This document shows, piece by piece, positions 18,991 through 26,771 of a stretch of DNA of 64,000 nucleotides (position 1 is the stretch's first letter; each line of letters opens with the position of its first letter). The position numbers and the translations under genes were made by a program. Below the pieces are notes generated by a model that was not told the origin of the DNA, did no database searches, and saw only the letters and a list, made by a program, of their open reading frames with translations. This DNA comes from Tabrizicola_A aquatica (GTDB lineage: Bacteria > Pseudomonadota > Alphaproteobacteria > Rhodobacterales > Rhodobacteraceae): the NCBI GenBank assembly GCA_965194375.1, contig OZ239428.1; one strand, 5' to 3'.

Positions 18991-19647
18991 ATGGCCGTCC
19001 GCATCAACGACACCGCCCCCGATTTTACCGCCGAAAGCACCGCCGGCACCATCAAGTTCCACGATTGGCTGGGCGGCAGCTATGCCATCATCTTCTCGCA
19101 CCCGCGCGATTTCACACCCGTCTGCACCACCGAATTCGGCGCCGTGGCGCAGCTCGCCCCCGAATGGAAAAAGCGCAACACCAAGGTGATCGGCGTTTCG
19201 GTGGATTCTGTGGCCGACCATGAGAAATGGAAGCGCGATATTGAGGCCTTCTCCGGCGCGCCCGCCGACTTTCCGATCATCGACGACACCTCGCTGACCG
19301 TGTCCAAAGCCTATGACATGCTGCCAGCCGATTTCTACCTGCCAACCGAAGGCCGCACCCCGGCCAATTCGGCCACGGTCCGCACGGTCTATATCATCGG
19401 GCCGGACAAAAAGATCCGCCTCACCATGTCTTACCCCATGTCCGTCGGCCGCAACTTCGCTGAAATCCTGCGCGCGCTCGATGCAGTGCAGGCCACCGAT
19501 GGCGTGCCCTTCGCCACCCCCGCCAACTGGGTGCCGGGGCAAGATGTGATCGTGGCGCTGTCAGTCACGACCGACGACGCCAAGGCCAAGTTCGGCGCGT
19601 TGGACATCAAACTGCCCTACCTGCGCTTTGCCAAGCGGCCGGTGTAA
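18991..19647 (+). CDS. 1-Cys peroxiredoxin (Prx6 type)
   Basis: A 218-residue thiol peroxidase reducing hydrogen peroxide and organic peroxides. The peroxidatic Cys is residue 45 in FTPVCTTEFG. The length and the C-terminal domain (after about residue 150, TPANWVPGQDVIV) are those of the Prx6/1-Cys subfamily, with no resolving Cys visible. It is transcribed away from the aldehyde dehydrogenase across a 250-base gap in which I saw no gene. A CCGGAG element lies upstream of the ATG. It would fit the oxidative-stress theme of the window but no stress promoter was recognised here. Confidence 0.93.
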   Translation: MAVRINDTAPDFTAESTAGTIKFHDWLGGSYAIIFSHPRDFTPVCTTEFGAVAQLAPEWKKRNTKVIGVSVDSVADHEKWKRDIEAFSGAPADFPIIDDTSLTVSKAYDMLPADFYLPTEGRTPANSATVRTVYIIGPDKKIRLTMSYPMSVGRNFAEILRALDAVQATDGVPFATPANWVPGQDVIVALSVTTDDAKAKFGALDIKLPYLRFAKRPV

Positions 19648-19660
19648 GCGACACGCAGAC

Positions 19661-20383
19661 CTAGCGGGCAAAGGCGTAGACGTGCTTTGCCTGCGCCACC
19701 TGGTGTAATCCGGCGGCCTTGATCAGTTCGATCAGGCGCCCGGTCTCCACCTCGCCTTTGGCATAAACCTTGGGGTGGGTCTCCAGAACGAAAAGCGAGA
19801 CGCGGCGCAATAGGTCGGATTCATTATCGATCAAACCCACCTCGGCCCCTTCAATATCGCAGATCAGGGCAAACGGCCCCTCTGGCAGATTGGATGCCAG
19901 CGCCGAAAGCGTCGTTGCCTGGACTGACAGGTCGCCACTTTGCGACACATGGCCACCATGGGCGGTGCGGCCCGACGAAAAACTGACCGTTTCTGCGCCC
20001 GAGTAGTCCACCGCCGCCACCACAACCTGTGTCGCGCCGACGTTGGCGCCTATGCAGGCGTTTGGTTCGCACATCCGGGCCAGCCGCGGGTTGGCCTCGA
20101 CCACAATATGCGGGGCGGCCGGGCCAATCTGCTGGCGGATCAGAGCTGACACAATGCCCAGACAGCCGCCAAGTTCGATCACCGGGGTGCCAGATTTCAA
20201 ATGGGCAGTGATCATTTCAGCCTCGGCATGTTCATAGGGCCGCCCGCGTGAAAGATCATAGCGGAGCTTTACATCAGCATCGCGCGGCACCTGCACCGCA
20301 ATGCCATGCGGCGAAAACACCAGCTTTTCCCGCCCCATGGCCCGTAGCACCGCCAGATGCAGTTTCCGTCGCAAAGTGTGCAT
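19661..20383 (-). CDS. FkbM family methyltransferase
   Basis: A 240-residue SAM-dependent methyltransferase of the FkbM type. The SAM motif region reads VIELGGCLGIVSALI with the acidic VVEANPRL following, and DIEGAEVGLI is the family post-I signature; LETHPKVYAKGE is near the end. FkbM proteins methylate hydroxyls on sugars, lipids or secondary metabolites. It starts 12 bases after the glycosyltransferase gene and faces the 1-Cys peroxiredoxin gene tail to tail. Together with the upstream glycosyltransferase it probably decorates a surface glycan. Exact acceptor unknown. Confidence 0.88.
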   Translation of the reverse strand: MHTLRRKLHLAVLRAMGREKLVFSPHGIAVQVPRDADVKLRYDLSRGRPYEHAEAEMITAHLKSGTPVIELGGCLGIVSALIRQQIGPAAPHIVVEANPRLARMCEPNACIGANVGATQVVVAAVDYSGAETVSFSSGRTAHGGHVSQSGDLSVQATTLSALASNLPEGPFALICDIEGAEVGLIDNESDLLRRVSLFVLETHPKVYAKGEVETGRLIELIKAAGLHQVAQAKHVYAFAR

Positions 20384-20395
20384 TATGTCTCCCCT

Positions 20396-21262
20396 TCAAG
20401 CCGCTCCACCGTCGCGCAGCGTGCTGAGAACACCTTTCAGAAAGGCCCAGTTCTTGGCACGGCGACGCGATGACCAAAGCATATCCGGCGCGATGAGACC
20501 AGCAATCGCCATGAGCAAAGCGTGGACAAATGGCGCAGAGCGGCCATGTTTGCGCGTCGCGTAGACTGCGCTGCGCGCCCTATGATAGGCCTTCAGCGCG
20601 GCGACCTGCGGGCGGCGCGGCGTGGAACTGCCAGCCTGATGCTGCACAAGGGCGTCACGGATGAACAGAATGGGGCCGCGCTCCTTGCGCAGGCGGATCG
20701 AAAGGTCATCGTCCTCATGATAGAGGAAAATCTTCGGATCAAAGCCGCCGACCGCCTCGAAATCGCTGCGCCGCACGAAAAGTGCCGCTCCAGACAGCAG
20801 AGTCACTTCGCGGTCTTTCTCGGGCCAGCCGCGCGGCATATGCTCCTCCCGGGGCAAAAGTCTGGTGGCGCGGTGGAAAAAGGCTGACCCATTCGGAGCA
20901 GCGATGCGTGGGTTCATCGCACTGGCTTTGGGATAGCGCGCGGCGGCGGCAACTAGTTGGTCCAGCGTATCGGGCATCAGCGTGGCGTCGGGGTTCAAGA
21001 ACAACACAAACGGCGTTGTGGCCACAGCCGCGCCTTGATTGCACGCCGTACCAAAGCCCATGTTGCAGTCGTTTAGCTGGCAAGCTGCGCCATGCTGGTC
21101 GCATAGCGCCTGAAGGGCCACGCGGTCGTCCGAAGCGTTGTCGACCACCACCACCTTTGCCTCTTCAGGAACCGAGGCCAGCATCTGCGGCAGTACGGTC
21201 AGGCTATTGTAGCTGACCGTCACGATAGTGACTTGCTCGGCGGCGCTGACCTGTTGCGGCAT
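20396..21262 (-). CDS. GT2 family glycosyltransferase (rhamnosyltransferase-like)
   Basis: A 288-residue inverting GT-A glycosyltransferase. Visible motifs are VSYNSLTVLPQML at the start, VVDNASDD, FLNPDATL (the DxD-equivalent), LLSGAALFVRRSDFEAVGGFD and FLYHEDDDLSIRLR, which together resemble the WbbL/rhamnosyltransferase-like GT2 group. Cytoplasmic or membrane-associated. It lies between dadA (12 bases upstream) and the FkbM methyltransferase (12 bases downstream) on the same strand, so the three are likely one transcript. Donor sugar is not known. Confidence 0.88.
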   Translation of the reverse strand: MPQQVSAAEQVTIVTVSYNSLTVLPQMLASVPEEAKVVVVDNASDDRVALQALCDQHGAACQLNDCNMGFGTACNQGAAVATTPFVLFLNPDATLMPDTLDQLVAAAARYPKASAMNPRIAAPNGSAFFHRATRLLPREEHMPRGWPEKDREVTLLSGAALFVRRSDFEAVGGFDPKIFLYHEDDDLSIRLRKERGPILFIRDALVQHQAGSSTPRRPQVAALKAYHRARSAVYATRKHGRSAPFVHALLMAIAGLIAPDMLWSSRRRAKNWAFLKGVLSTLRDGGAA

Positions 21263-21274
21263 GGTGTCTTTCTG

Positions 21275-22573
21275 TCAGGCGGCGGGAATCAAGCCCCCGG
21301 CTTTGGCGGTTCTTGCACGCATCTGATAGCGGACGTAGCCCAGATCCGCCACGTCAATCGCAGCCAAACGACCCGAGACCATATCGGCCACCACCCGCGC
21401 CGACCCGGCGGCCATGGTCCAGCCCAAGGTGCCGTGCCCGGTGTTCAGATAGAGGTTCGGCACAGTGGACCGGCCCACCAAAGGCGTGCCATCCGGCGTC
21501 ATCGGACGCAGGCCCGACCAGAAGGTGGCCTTCGACTGGTCACCCGCCCCGCCAAACAGGTCCTCAACCGAATGGGTCAACGTCGCCTGACGGCGCGGGT
21601 GCAGGTGGTTGTTGAACCCCGAGATTTCCGCCATGCCGCCCACCCGAATCCGGTCGCCCAATCGGGTGATCGCAATTTTGAACGTCTCGTCCATCACGGT
21701 CGACACAGGGGCGCGGTCCTCGTTCACGATCGGCACGGTGATCGAATAGCCCTTCACCGGATAGACCGGCAGGCGCATGCCAAAGGGCCGCGCCAAGAAG
21801 GGAGAATAGCTTCCCATAGCCAGCACAAACGCATCACCCGCGATGCGCCCCGCGCTGGTTTGCACGCTGGTGATCCGGCCCAGATCGGCGTCCATCGCCT
21901 TGATCTCGGTGTTCCAGCGAAAGACCACGCCCAGCTCGGCCGCCATTTCGGCCAGCCGATTGGTGAACTTAAAGCAATCGCCCGTCTCATCGCCCGGCAG
22001 ACGCAAACCGCCCGCGATCTTGTCGATGTTCGGGGCCAGACCCGGCTCGGCCCGCACGCAAGCCTCGGCGTCCAGCACTTCGAACGGCACACCATCGGCC
22101 TTCAGAACCTTGATGTCCTTCTCCGCCGCCTCAACCTGCTTTTCGGTGCGGAACAACTGCAAAGTGCCTTGCGTCCGCTCGTCATAAGAAATGCCAGTGT
22201 CACGACGCAGCTCAATCAGGCAATCGCGCGAGTATTCCGCCAGCCGCACCATGCGGGATTTGTTCACCCCATAGGCCGCGCTCGTGCAGTTCATCAGCAT
22301 CCGCGCCACCCATTCGACCTTGGCCAGATCGGGACGCGCGCCGATGATCAGCGGTGCATGCTTCATGAACAGCCACTTCACCGCTTTGGCCGGAATTCCG
22401 GGGGCCGCCCAAGGGCTGGCATAACCGGGGCTGATTTCGCCCGCATTGGCAAACGAGGTTTCCAGCGCCGGGCCGGGCTGGCGGTCAATCACCGTCACCT
22501 CATGGCCTTGTTTCGCCAAGTAATAGGCCGAGGTGACACCAATGACACCAGCACCAAGGACGACGACACGCAT
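21275..22573 (-). CDS. dadA: D-amino acid dehydrogenase small subunit DadA
   Basis: FAD-dependent membrane-associated dehydrogenase oxidising D-amino acids (mainly D-alanine) to 2-oxo acids with electron transfer to the respiratory chain. At 432 residues it equals E. coli DadA. It opens with the dinucleotide fold (MRVVVLGAGVIGVTSAYYLA, G7-G9-G12) and shows SFANAGEISPGYASPWA, the typical DadA signature. ATG 22573 has AGGAG about 7 bases upstream; the upstream open frame crosses the pnp terminator and is not used. No racemase gene is adjacent; instead a glycosyltransferase and methyltransferase follow closely. Confidence 0.94.
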   Translation of the reverse strand: MRVVVLGAGVIGVTSAYYLAKQGHEVTVIDRQPGPALETSFANAGEISPGYASPWAAPGIPAKAVKWLFMKHAPLIIGARPDLAKVEWVARMLMNCTSAAYGVNKSRMVRLAEYSRDCLIELRRDTGISYDERTQGTLQLFRTEKQVEAAEKDIKVLKADGVPFEVLDAEACVRAEPGLAPNIDKIAGGLRLPGDETGDCFKFTNRLAEMAAELGVVFRWNTEIKAMDADLGRITSVQTSAGRIAGDAFVLAMGSYSPFLARPFGMRLPVYPVKGYSITVPIVNEDRAPVSTVMDETFKIAITRLGDRIRVGGMAEISGFNNHLHPRRQATLTHSVEDLFGGAGDQSKATFWSGLRPMTPDGTPLVGRSTVPNLYLNTGHGTLGWTMAAGSARVVADMVSGRLAAIDVADLGYVRYQMRARTAKAGGLIPAA

Positions 22574-22729
22574 GGGATGCTCCTGTTCGCGAAACTTGGG
22601 CGCAAAATAGCGCATCCGGCAGAAATGATTTGGAGATTTTGGGCGGATGAAGCGTCGATATTGGAAGAATTCATCATGAAATGGTAAAATACCCGAAGAA
22701 AATATTTCTCTCTGAAACTTCAAGCGAAG

Positions 22730-22757
22730 AAAAAAGCCCCGAGGTTTCCCCCGGGGC
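22730..22757 (-). terminator. Terminator of pnp
   Basis: GCCCCGAGG (22736-22744) folds on CCCCGGGGC (22749-22757) with one mismatch and a TTTC loop. On the minus strand it lies just after the pnp stop and is followed by a run of six T. It isolates pnp from dadA. Confidence 0.85.
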
Positions 22758-22784
22758 CTTCTGTAACCTTGCAATGAAAAGCGA

Positions 22785-24926
22785 TTACGCCTCGGCGCCT
22801 TCGCCTTTGACTTCAACGATCTCGGCACCGGTTTCCTGATCGACCATCTTCATGCCAAGGCGCACCTTGCCGCGGTCGTCAAAGCCCAGAAGCTTGACCT
22901 TCACTTCCTGACCTTCCTTCAACAGCTCATTCGGGTGGTTCAGACGCTTGTTCGCGATTTGCGACACATGCACCAGACCATCGCGCTTGCCGAAGAAGTT
23001 CACGAAAGCCCCAAAGTCCACCAGCTTCACCACTTTACCGGTGTAGATCTGGCCTTCTTCCGGCTCTGCCACGATCGACCAGATCATGTCATAGGCCTTC
23101 TTGATGTTCTCAGCCGACGAAGAAGCGATCTTGATGATGCCTTCGTCGTTGATGTCCACCTTGGCACCCGACAGCTCGACGATCTCACGGATCACCTTGC
23201 CGCCCGAGCCGATCACTTCGCGGATTTTGTCCGTGGGGATCTGCAGGGTTTCGATCTTCGGCGCATATTCCGAGAAGCCTTGCGGCGCGGAGAGCGACTT
23301 GTTCATCTCACCCAAGATATGCAGACGGCCGTCCTTGGCCTGCGCCAAAGCCTGCTTCATGATGTCGGGCGTGATGCCCGCAATCTTGATGTCCATCTGC
23401 AACGAAGTGATGCCCGACGCGGTGCCAGCCACCTTGAAATCCATGTCGCCGAGGTGATCCTCGTCGCCAAGAATGTCGGTGAGCACGGCATATTTGCCGT
23501 CATCTTCCAAGATCAGACCCATCGCGACGCCCGCAACCGGCGACTTCAGCGGCACGCCCGCGTCCATCATCGACAGCGAACCACCGCAGACCGACGCCAT
23601 CGAGGAGGAGCCGTTCGATTCGGTGATCTCCGACACCACGCGAATGGTGTAGGGGAAATCGGTCGGTGCCGGCAGAACCGCCTGCAGCGCGCGCCATGCC
23701 AGCTTGCCATGGCCAATCTCACGACGACCGGGCGAGCCAACGCGGCCCACTTCACCCACCGAATAGGGCGGGAAGTTGTAGTGCAGCAAGAAGTTCGACC
23801 GGGTGTTGCCATTCAGCGCGTCGATGATCTGCTCATCTTCACCGGTGCCCAGGGTGGTCACGACCAGACCTTGGGTTTCGCCACGGGTGAACAAGGCCGA
23901 ACCATGGGTCCGCGGCAGGATGCCGGTTTCGCACACGATCGGACGAACAGTCTTGGTGTCACGGCCGTCAATCCGGGCGCCCGTATTCACCACATCCCCG
24001 CGCAGGATCGAGCTTTCCAGCTTCTTGATCGCCGAGCCAAGGTTGATGTCCTTCAGGTCTTCGTCCGACAGCGCGCCCTTGATCGCATCCACCGCCGCCG
24101 AAATGGCGTTGGTGCGGTCTTGCTTGTCGCGGATCGCGAACGCAGCGCGCATCTGGGCTTCGCCAGCAGCCTTGACCTTGGCATAGATCGCCGACAGGTC
24201 GGGCGGGGTGAAGTCGAAGGGCTCATTCGCAGCATCTTCGGCCAGATCCAGGATCAGGTCGATGACGGGCTGCATCTGTTCGTGGCCGAACACGACTGCA
24301 CCCAGCATTTCCTCTTCGGTCAGCTCGTAGGCTTCCGATTCCACCATCATCACGGCGTCTTTGGTGCCGGCGACAACCAGATCCAAACGCTGCTCGGGCT
24401 TCAGACGCAGCTGCGTCATGTCGTCCATCGCCGGGTTCAGCACGTATTTGCCATCGACAAAGCCCACGCGGGCCGCGCCAATCGGGCCCATGAACGGCAC
24501 GCCCGAAATGGTCAGCGCCGCCGAAGCCGCGATCATCGCCACGATGTCGGGATCGTTGTGCAGATCGCACGACAGCACAGTCGCCATCACCAGAACTTCG
24601 TGCTTGAAGCCTTCAACGAACAGCGGGCGGCACGGACGGTCGATCAGACGGGAAACCAGCGTTTCCTTTTCCGAAGGCCGCGCCTCGCGCTTGAAGAAGC
24701 CGCCGGGGATCTTGCCGGCTGCATAGTATTTTTCCTGATAATGCACGGTCAGCGGAAAGAAATCCTGGCCGGGCTTCGGTGCCTTTGCGAAGGTCACGTT
24801 GGCCATGACCGAGGTTTCGCCAAGCGTGGCAATGACCGAGCCGTCAGCCTGACGGGCAACCTTGCCGGTTTCCAGGGTCAGCGTCTCACCGCCCCACTGG
24901 ATTGATTTTTTAGTCACGTTGAACAT
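22785..24926 (-). CDS. pnp: Polyribonucleotide nucleotidyltransferase (PNPase)
   Basis: Phosphorolytic 3'-5' exoribonuclease of the RNA degradosome, 713 residues as expected. Two RNase PH domains are joined by an alpha-helical domain, then a KH domain (IPTDKIREVIGSGGKVIREI, about residue 560) and an S1 domain (GQIYTGKVVKLVDFGAFV, about residue 625). The second core carries FPPYSVGEVGRVGSPGRREI. It ends in an intrinsic terminator. It is the last gene of the minus-strand rbfA-truB-rpsO-pnp block but is separated from rpsO by bciA, unlike the common direct rpsO-pnp pair. The large open frame on the opposite strand is a shadow. Confidence 0.98.
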   Translation of the reverse strand: MFNVTKKSIQWGGETLTLETGKVARQADGSVIATLGETSVMANVTFAKAPKPGQDFFPLTVHYQEKYYAAGKIPGGFFKREARPSEKETLVSRLIDRPCRPLFVEGFKHEVLVMATVLSCDLHNDPDIVAMIAASAALTISGVPFMGPIGAARVGFVDGKYVLNPAMDDMTQLRLKPEQRLDLVVAGTKDAVMMVESEAYELTEEEMLGAVVFGHEQMQPVIDLILDLAEDAANEPFDFTPPDLSAIYAKVKAAGEAQMRAAFAIRDKQDRTNAISAAVDAIKGALSDEDLKDINLGSAIKKLESSILRGDVVNTGARIDGRDTKTVRPIVCETGILPRTHGSALFTRGETQGLVVTTLGTGEDEQIIDALNGNTRSNFLLHYNFPPYSVGEVGRVGSPGRREIGHGKLAWRALQAVLPAPTDFPYTIRVVSEITESNGSSSMASVCGGSLSMMDAGVPLKSPVAGVAMGLILEDDGKYAVLTDILGDEDHLGDMDFKVAGTASGITSLQMDIKIAGITPDIMKQALAQAKDGRLHILGEMNKSLSAPQGFSEYAPKIETLQIPTDKIREVIGSGGKVIREIVELSGAKVDINDEGIIKIASSSAENIKKAYDMIWSIVAEPEEGQIYTGKVVKLVDFGAFVNFFGKRDGLVHVSQIANKRLNHPNELLKEGQEVKVKLLGFDDRGKVRLGMKMVDQETGAEIVEVKGEGAEA

Positions 24927-25116
24927 CTATCGTTCCCTATATGGAAGCACCCATGGCCCCTGCCATGTCTTCCTTTTGCATGGCGGCCCCATTGCCGCCG
25001 CCCCCTATCCTTTGCATGCGGCCGGGGGCGGGCCTCACGTCGCAGATGGCGGGCGCATACAGGAAAACCGGGGGATTGGGAAGCGTTTTGGACTCAGGCG
25101 GCCGAGCGCTGCCCGA

Positions 25117-26076
25117 TCAGAACACTTTATGCGCGCCCCGGTCGTCGTGGGCGGTGCCGTTCAACATCGCGGCATAATGATCGGCCAGCCGGTCAGTGCC
25201 AAATTCTGGCGTCGCATCCGCCTCATACTGGCCCGTGGCGGGGTTCAGAACCAACATCGATTCCGTGGCATAATAGCGCCCAATCCGCGCCAGATTGGCC
25301 TTCTCGGCCAGCTTTGGCGACAACCGGCCCAGCGCTGACAGCACGGCAATGATCCCATCCATCAGCGCCACCGGCACCCGTTTCAGCCGCATCGGCTGAC
25401 CCGTCAGACGCTCCAACATCTGCGCCTGATCCAGTGGCGTGATCGCCGGTCCCGGCCCACCAATCGGCAAGATCCGGTTTTCGAGCGCCGGATCGGTCAG
25501 GCAGGCAGTCAAATAGCGCCCCAAATCCGCGTCCGAAATCGGCTTGCAAGCGGTCAGACGCCCATCGCCGAACACCAAAAACGGTCGGCCCCCCTGCACC
25601 CGCGCCACCTGACCCGACAAAGATTTGAAAAACGCCGTCGGCCGCACGATCGACCATTTGATCGCCTCGGCCTGCAACTCGGCCTCAAAGGCCAGCTTGG
25701 CGCGCTGAAAATCCAACAGCGGCTTTTGCACGCAAATGGCCGACAAGAGCACAAAGCGCGGGATATCCGCCGCGATCGCCGCCGCCAGCGCCAGACTGTT
25801 GGCCCGGTGGTCAATCGCCCAAGCATCCTTTGGCGCCCCCGTGCGGCTGGCAAGGCACGAGATCACCGCATCAAACCGCGCAGCCCCAATCACCGCCGCC
25901 AACGCGCCCGCTTGCGTCACATCCGCCTCAAGCCGCGCACCGCCCGCAGGCCCGCTTGCGCCGGGCCGCACCACCGCCACCACCTCATGCCCCGCGGCAA
26001 TCAAGGCCGCCGCCGTGGCCCGGCCAATGGTGCCAGTCGCCCCCAGCAACAGCACGCGCAAAGATTGGTTCGGCAT
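25117..26076 (-). CDS. bciA: Divinyl (proto)chlorophyllide a 8-vinyl reductase, BciA type
   Basis: A 319-residue atypical short-chain dehydrogenase (NmrA/DVR type). The NADPH fold GATGTIG is at residues 12-18. The block LLSAICVQKPLLDFQRAK, then SIVRPTAFFKSLSGQ, PFLVFGDGRLTACKPISD, LPIGGPG and RIGRYYATESMLVL match the conserved core of plant DVR and bacterial BciA, which reduce the 8-vinyl group of divinyl chlorophyllide intermediates with NADPH. That match is from memory but spans most of the protein. It implies bacteriochlorophyll synthesis, although no other photosynthesis gene is in the window. It lies between rpsO, whose terminator is just upstream, and pnp. Confidence 0.87.
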   Translation of the reverse strand: MPNQSLRVLLLGATGTIGRATAAALIAAGHEVVAVVRPGASGPAGGARLEADVTQAGALAAVIGAARFDAVISCLASRTGAPKDAWAIDHRANSLALAAAIAADIPRFVLLSAICVQKPLLDFQRAKLAFEAELQAEAIKWSIVRPTAFFKSLSGQVARVQGGRPFLVFGDGRLTACKPISDADLGRYLTACLTDPALENRILPIGGPGPAITPLDQAQMLERLTGQPMRLKRVPVALMDGIIAVLSALGRLSPKLAEKANLARIGRYYATESMLVLNPATGQYEADATPEFGTDRLADHYAAMLNGTAHDDRGAHKVF

Positions 26077-26115
26077 CGCACACCCTCAGACTTTGGCTCA
26101 GCCTAGCATAAAGCC

Positions 26116-26148
26116 AAAAGAAAACGCCCGCAGCTTTCGCTACGGGCG
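26116..26148 (-). terminator. Terminator of rpsO
   Basis: CGCCCGCAGC (26125-26134) pairs with GCTACGGGCG (26139-26148) in a 10-bp stem with one G-T-type mismatch and a TTTC loop. On the minus strand a TTTTCTTTT tract follows. It lies 20 bases after the rpsO stop, so bciA must be reached by readthrough or its own promoter. Confidence 0.88.
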
Positions 26149-26169
26149 CTTTTGAAACCTTTGGTCCGC

Positions 26170-26439
26170 TTAGCGGCGCAGGCCCAGACGCGAGATCAGC
26201 GAGGCATAGCGCGCTTCGTCCTTGGACTTCAGATAGTCCAACAGCTTGCGGCGCTGGGCAACCATCATCAACAGACCACGACGCGAGTGGTTGTCTTTCT
26301 TGTGGCCCTTGAAATGCTCGGTGAGCGTGGCGATGCGCGACGACAGGATCGCAACCTGAACTTCCGGCGAGCCGGTGTCGTTCTCTTTGGTCGCGTATTC
26401 CTTGATCAGGCGGGCTTTTTCTTCAACGGTGATCGACAT
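26170..26439 (-). CDS. rpsO: 30S ribosomal protein S15
   Basis: The 89-residue primary 16S rRNA-binding protein S15, exact family length. It begins MSITVEEKARLIKEYA and contains DTGSPEVQVAIL and HKKDNHSRRGLL, the invariant rRNA-contact stretch, ending SRLGLRR. ATG 26439 has a GGAGA-type element upstream; the frame extends 12 codons further but without homology. It is followed by a strong terminator. In most bacteria rpsO is directly followed by pnp; here bciA intervenes. Confidence 0.98.
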   Translation of the reverse strand: MSITVEEKARLIKEYATKENDTGSPEVQVAILSSRIATLTEHFKGHKKDNHSRRGLLMMVAQRRKLLDYLKSKDEARYASLISRLGLRR

Positions 26440-26771
26440 CGGATGTCTCCTTCGAGGTTTAAGTTGACGGCACAAGCCGGGATGTCGTCCAGCAGGGCCC
26501 TTGATGCCCGAAAAGGGGCAGCCGACCCATAAAGAGCCGGATGCGGGCGTATAGACGGGCTTTCGCCAAAAGAAAAGCCCTGAATCGGCATCGGGCCACC
26601 CTGTTAACCATCGCGTCAGATAGTTCCACAGAGGCCAAGGCCAAGCTGGAGAGATCTAGCGTTTCGTGCTAAGGTGGTATTTGAATGTAGGGGATTATCC
26701 AATTATTCATGAATTTATTGGTTAATAACCTTTAGGCACGCCCCACCCATAACTCTACCTTAGGCTGCAAA
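26440..26771. other. Divergent intergenic region rpsO / RTX gene
   Basis: About 330 bases without a gene. The left part carries the rpsO leader; a TATACG-like element (minus strand, around 26551-26556) is a possible -10. The right part (26670-26735) is markedly AT-richer than its surroundings and holds two palindromes, ATTCATGAAT (26705-26714) and GGTTA-A-TAACC (26720-26730), immediately before the RTX gene. These could be a promoter/operator for the RTX gene; I recognise no specific regulator. Confidence 0.5.

Noticed and set aside
19719..19735. FNR-like TTGAT...ATCAG symmetry
   Set aside because: Spacing is 7 instead of 4 and it lies inside the FkbM methyltransferase coding sequence.
22935..24905. 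656-codon open frame opposite pnp
   Set aside because: Complete overlap with the well-conserved pnp gene; His/Arg/Gln-rich translation typical of antisense frames in GC-rich DNA.
24941..25177. 78-codon plus-strand frame between pnp and bciA
   Set aside because: Overlaps the bciA 3' end, has no ribosome-binding site and a Met/Pro-rich, featureless translation.
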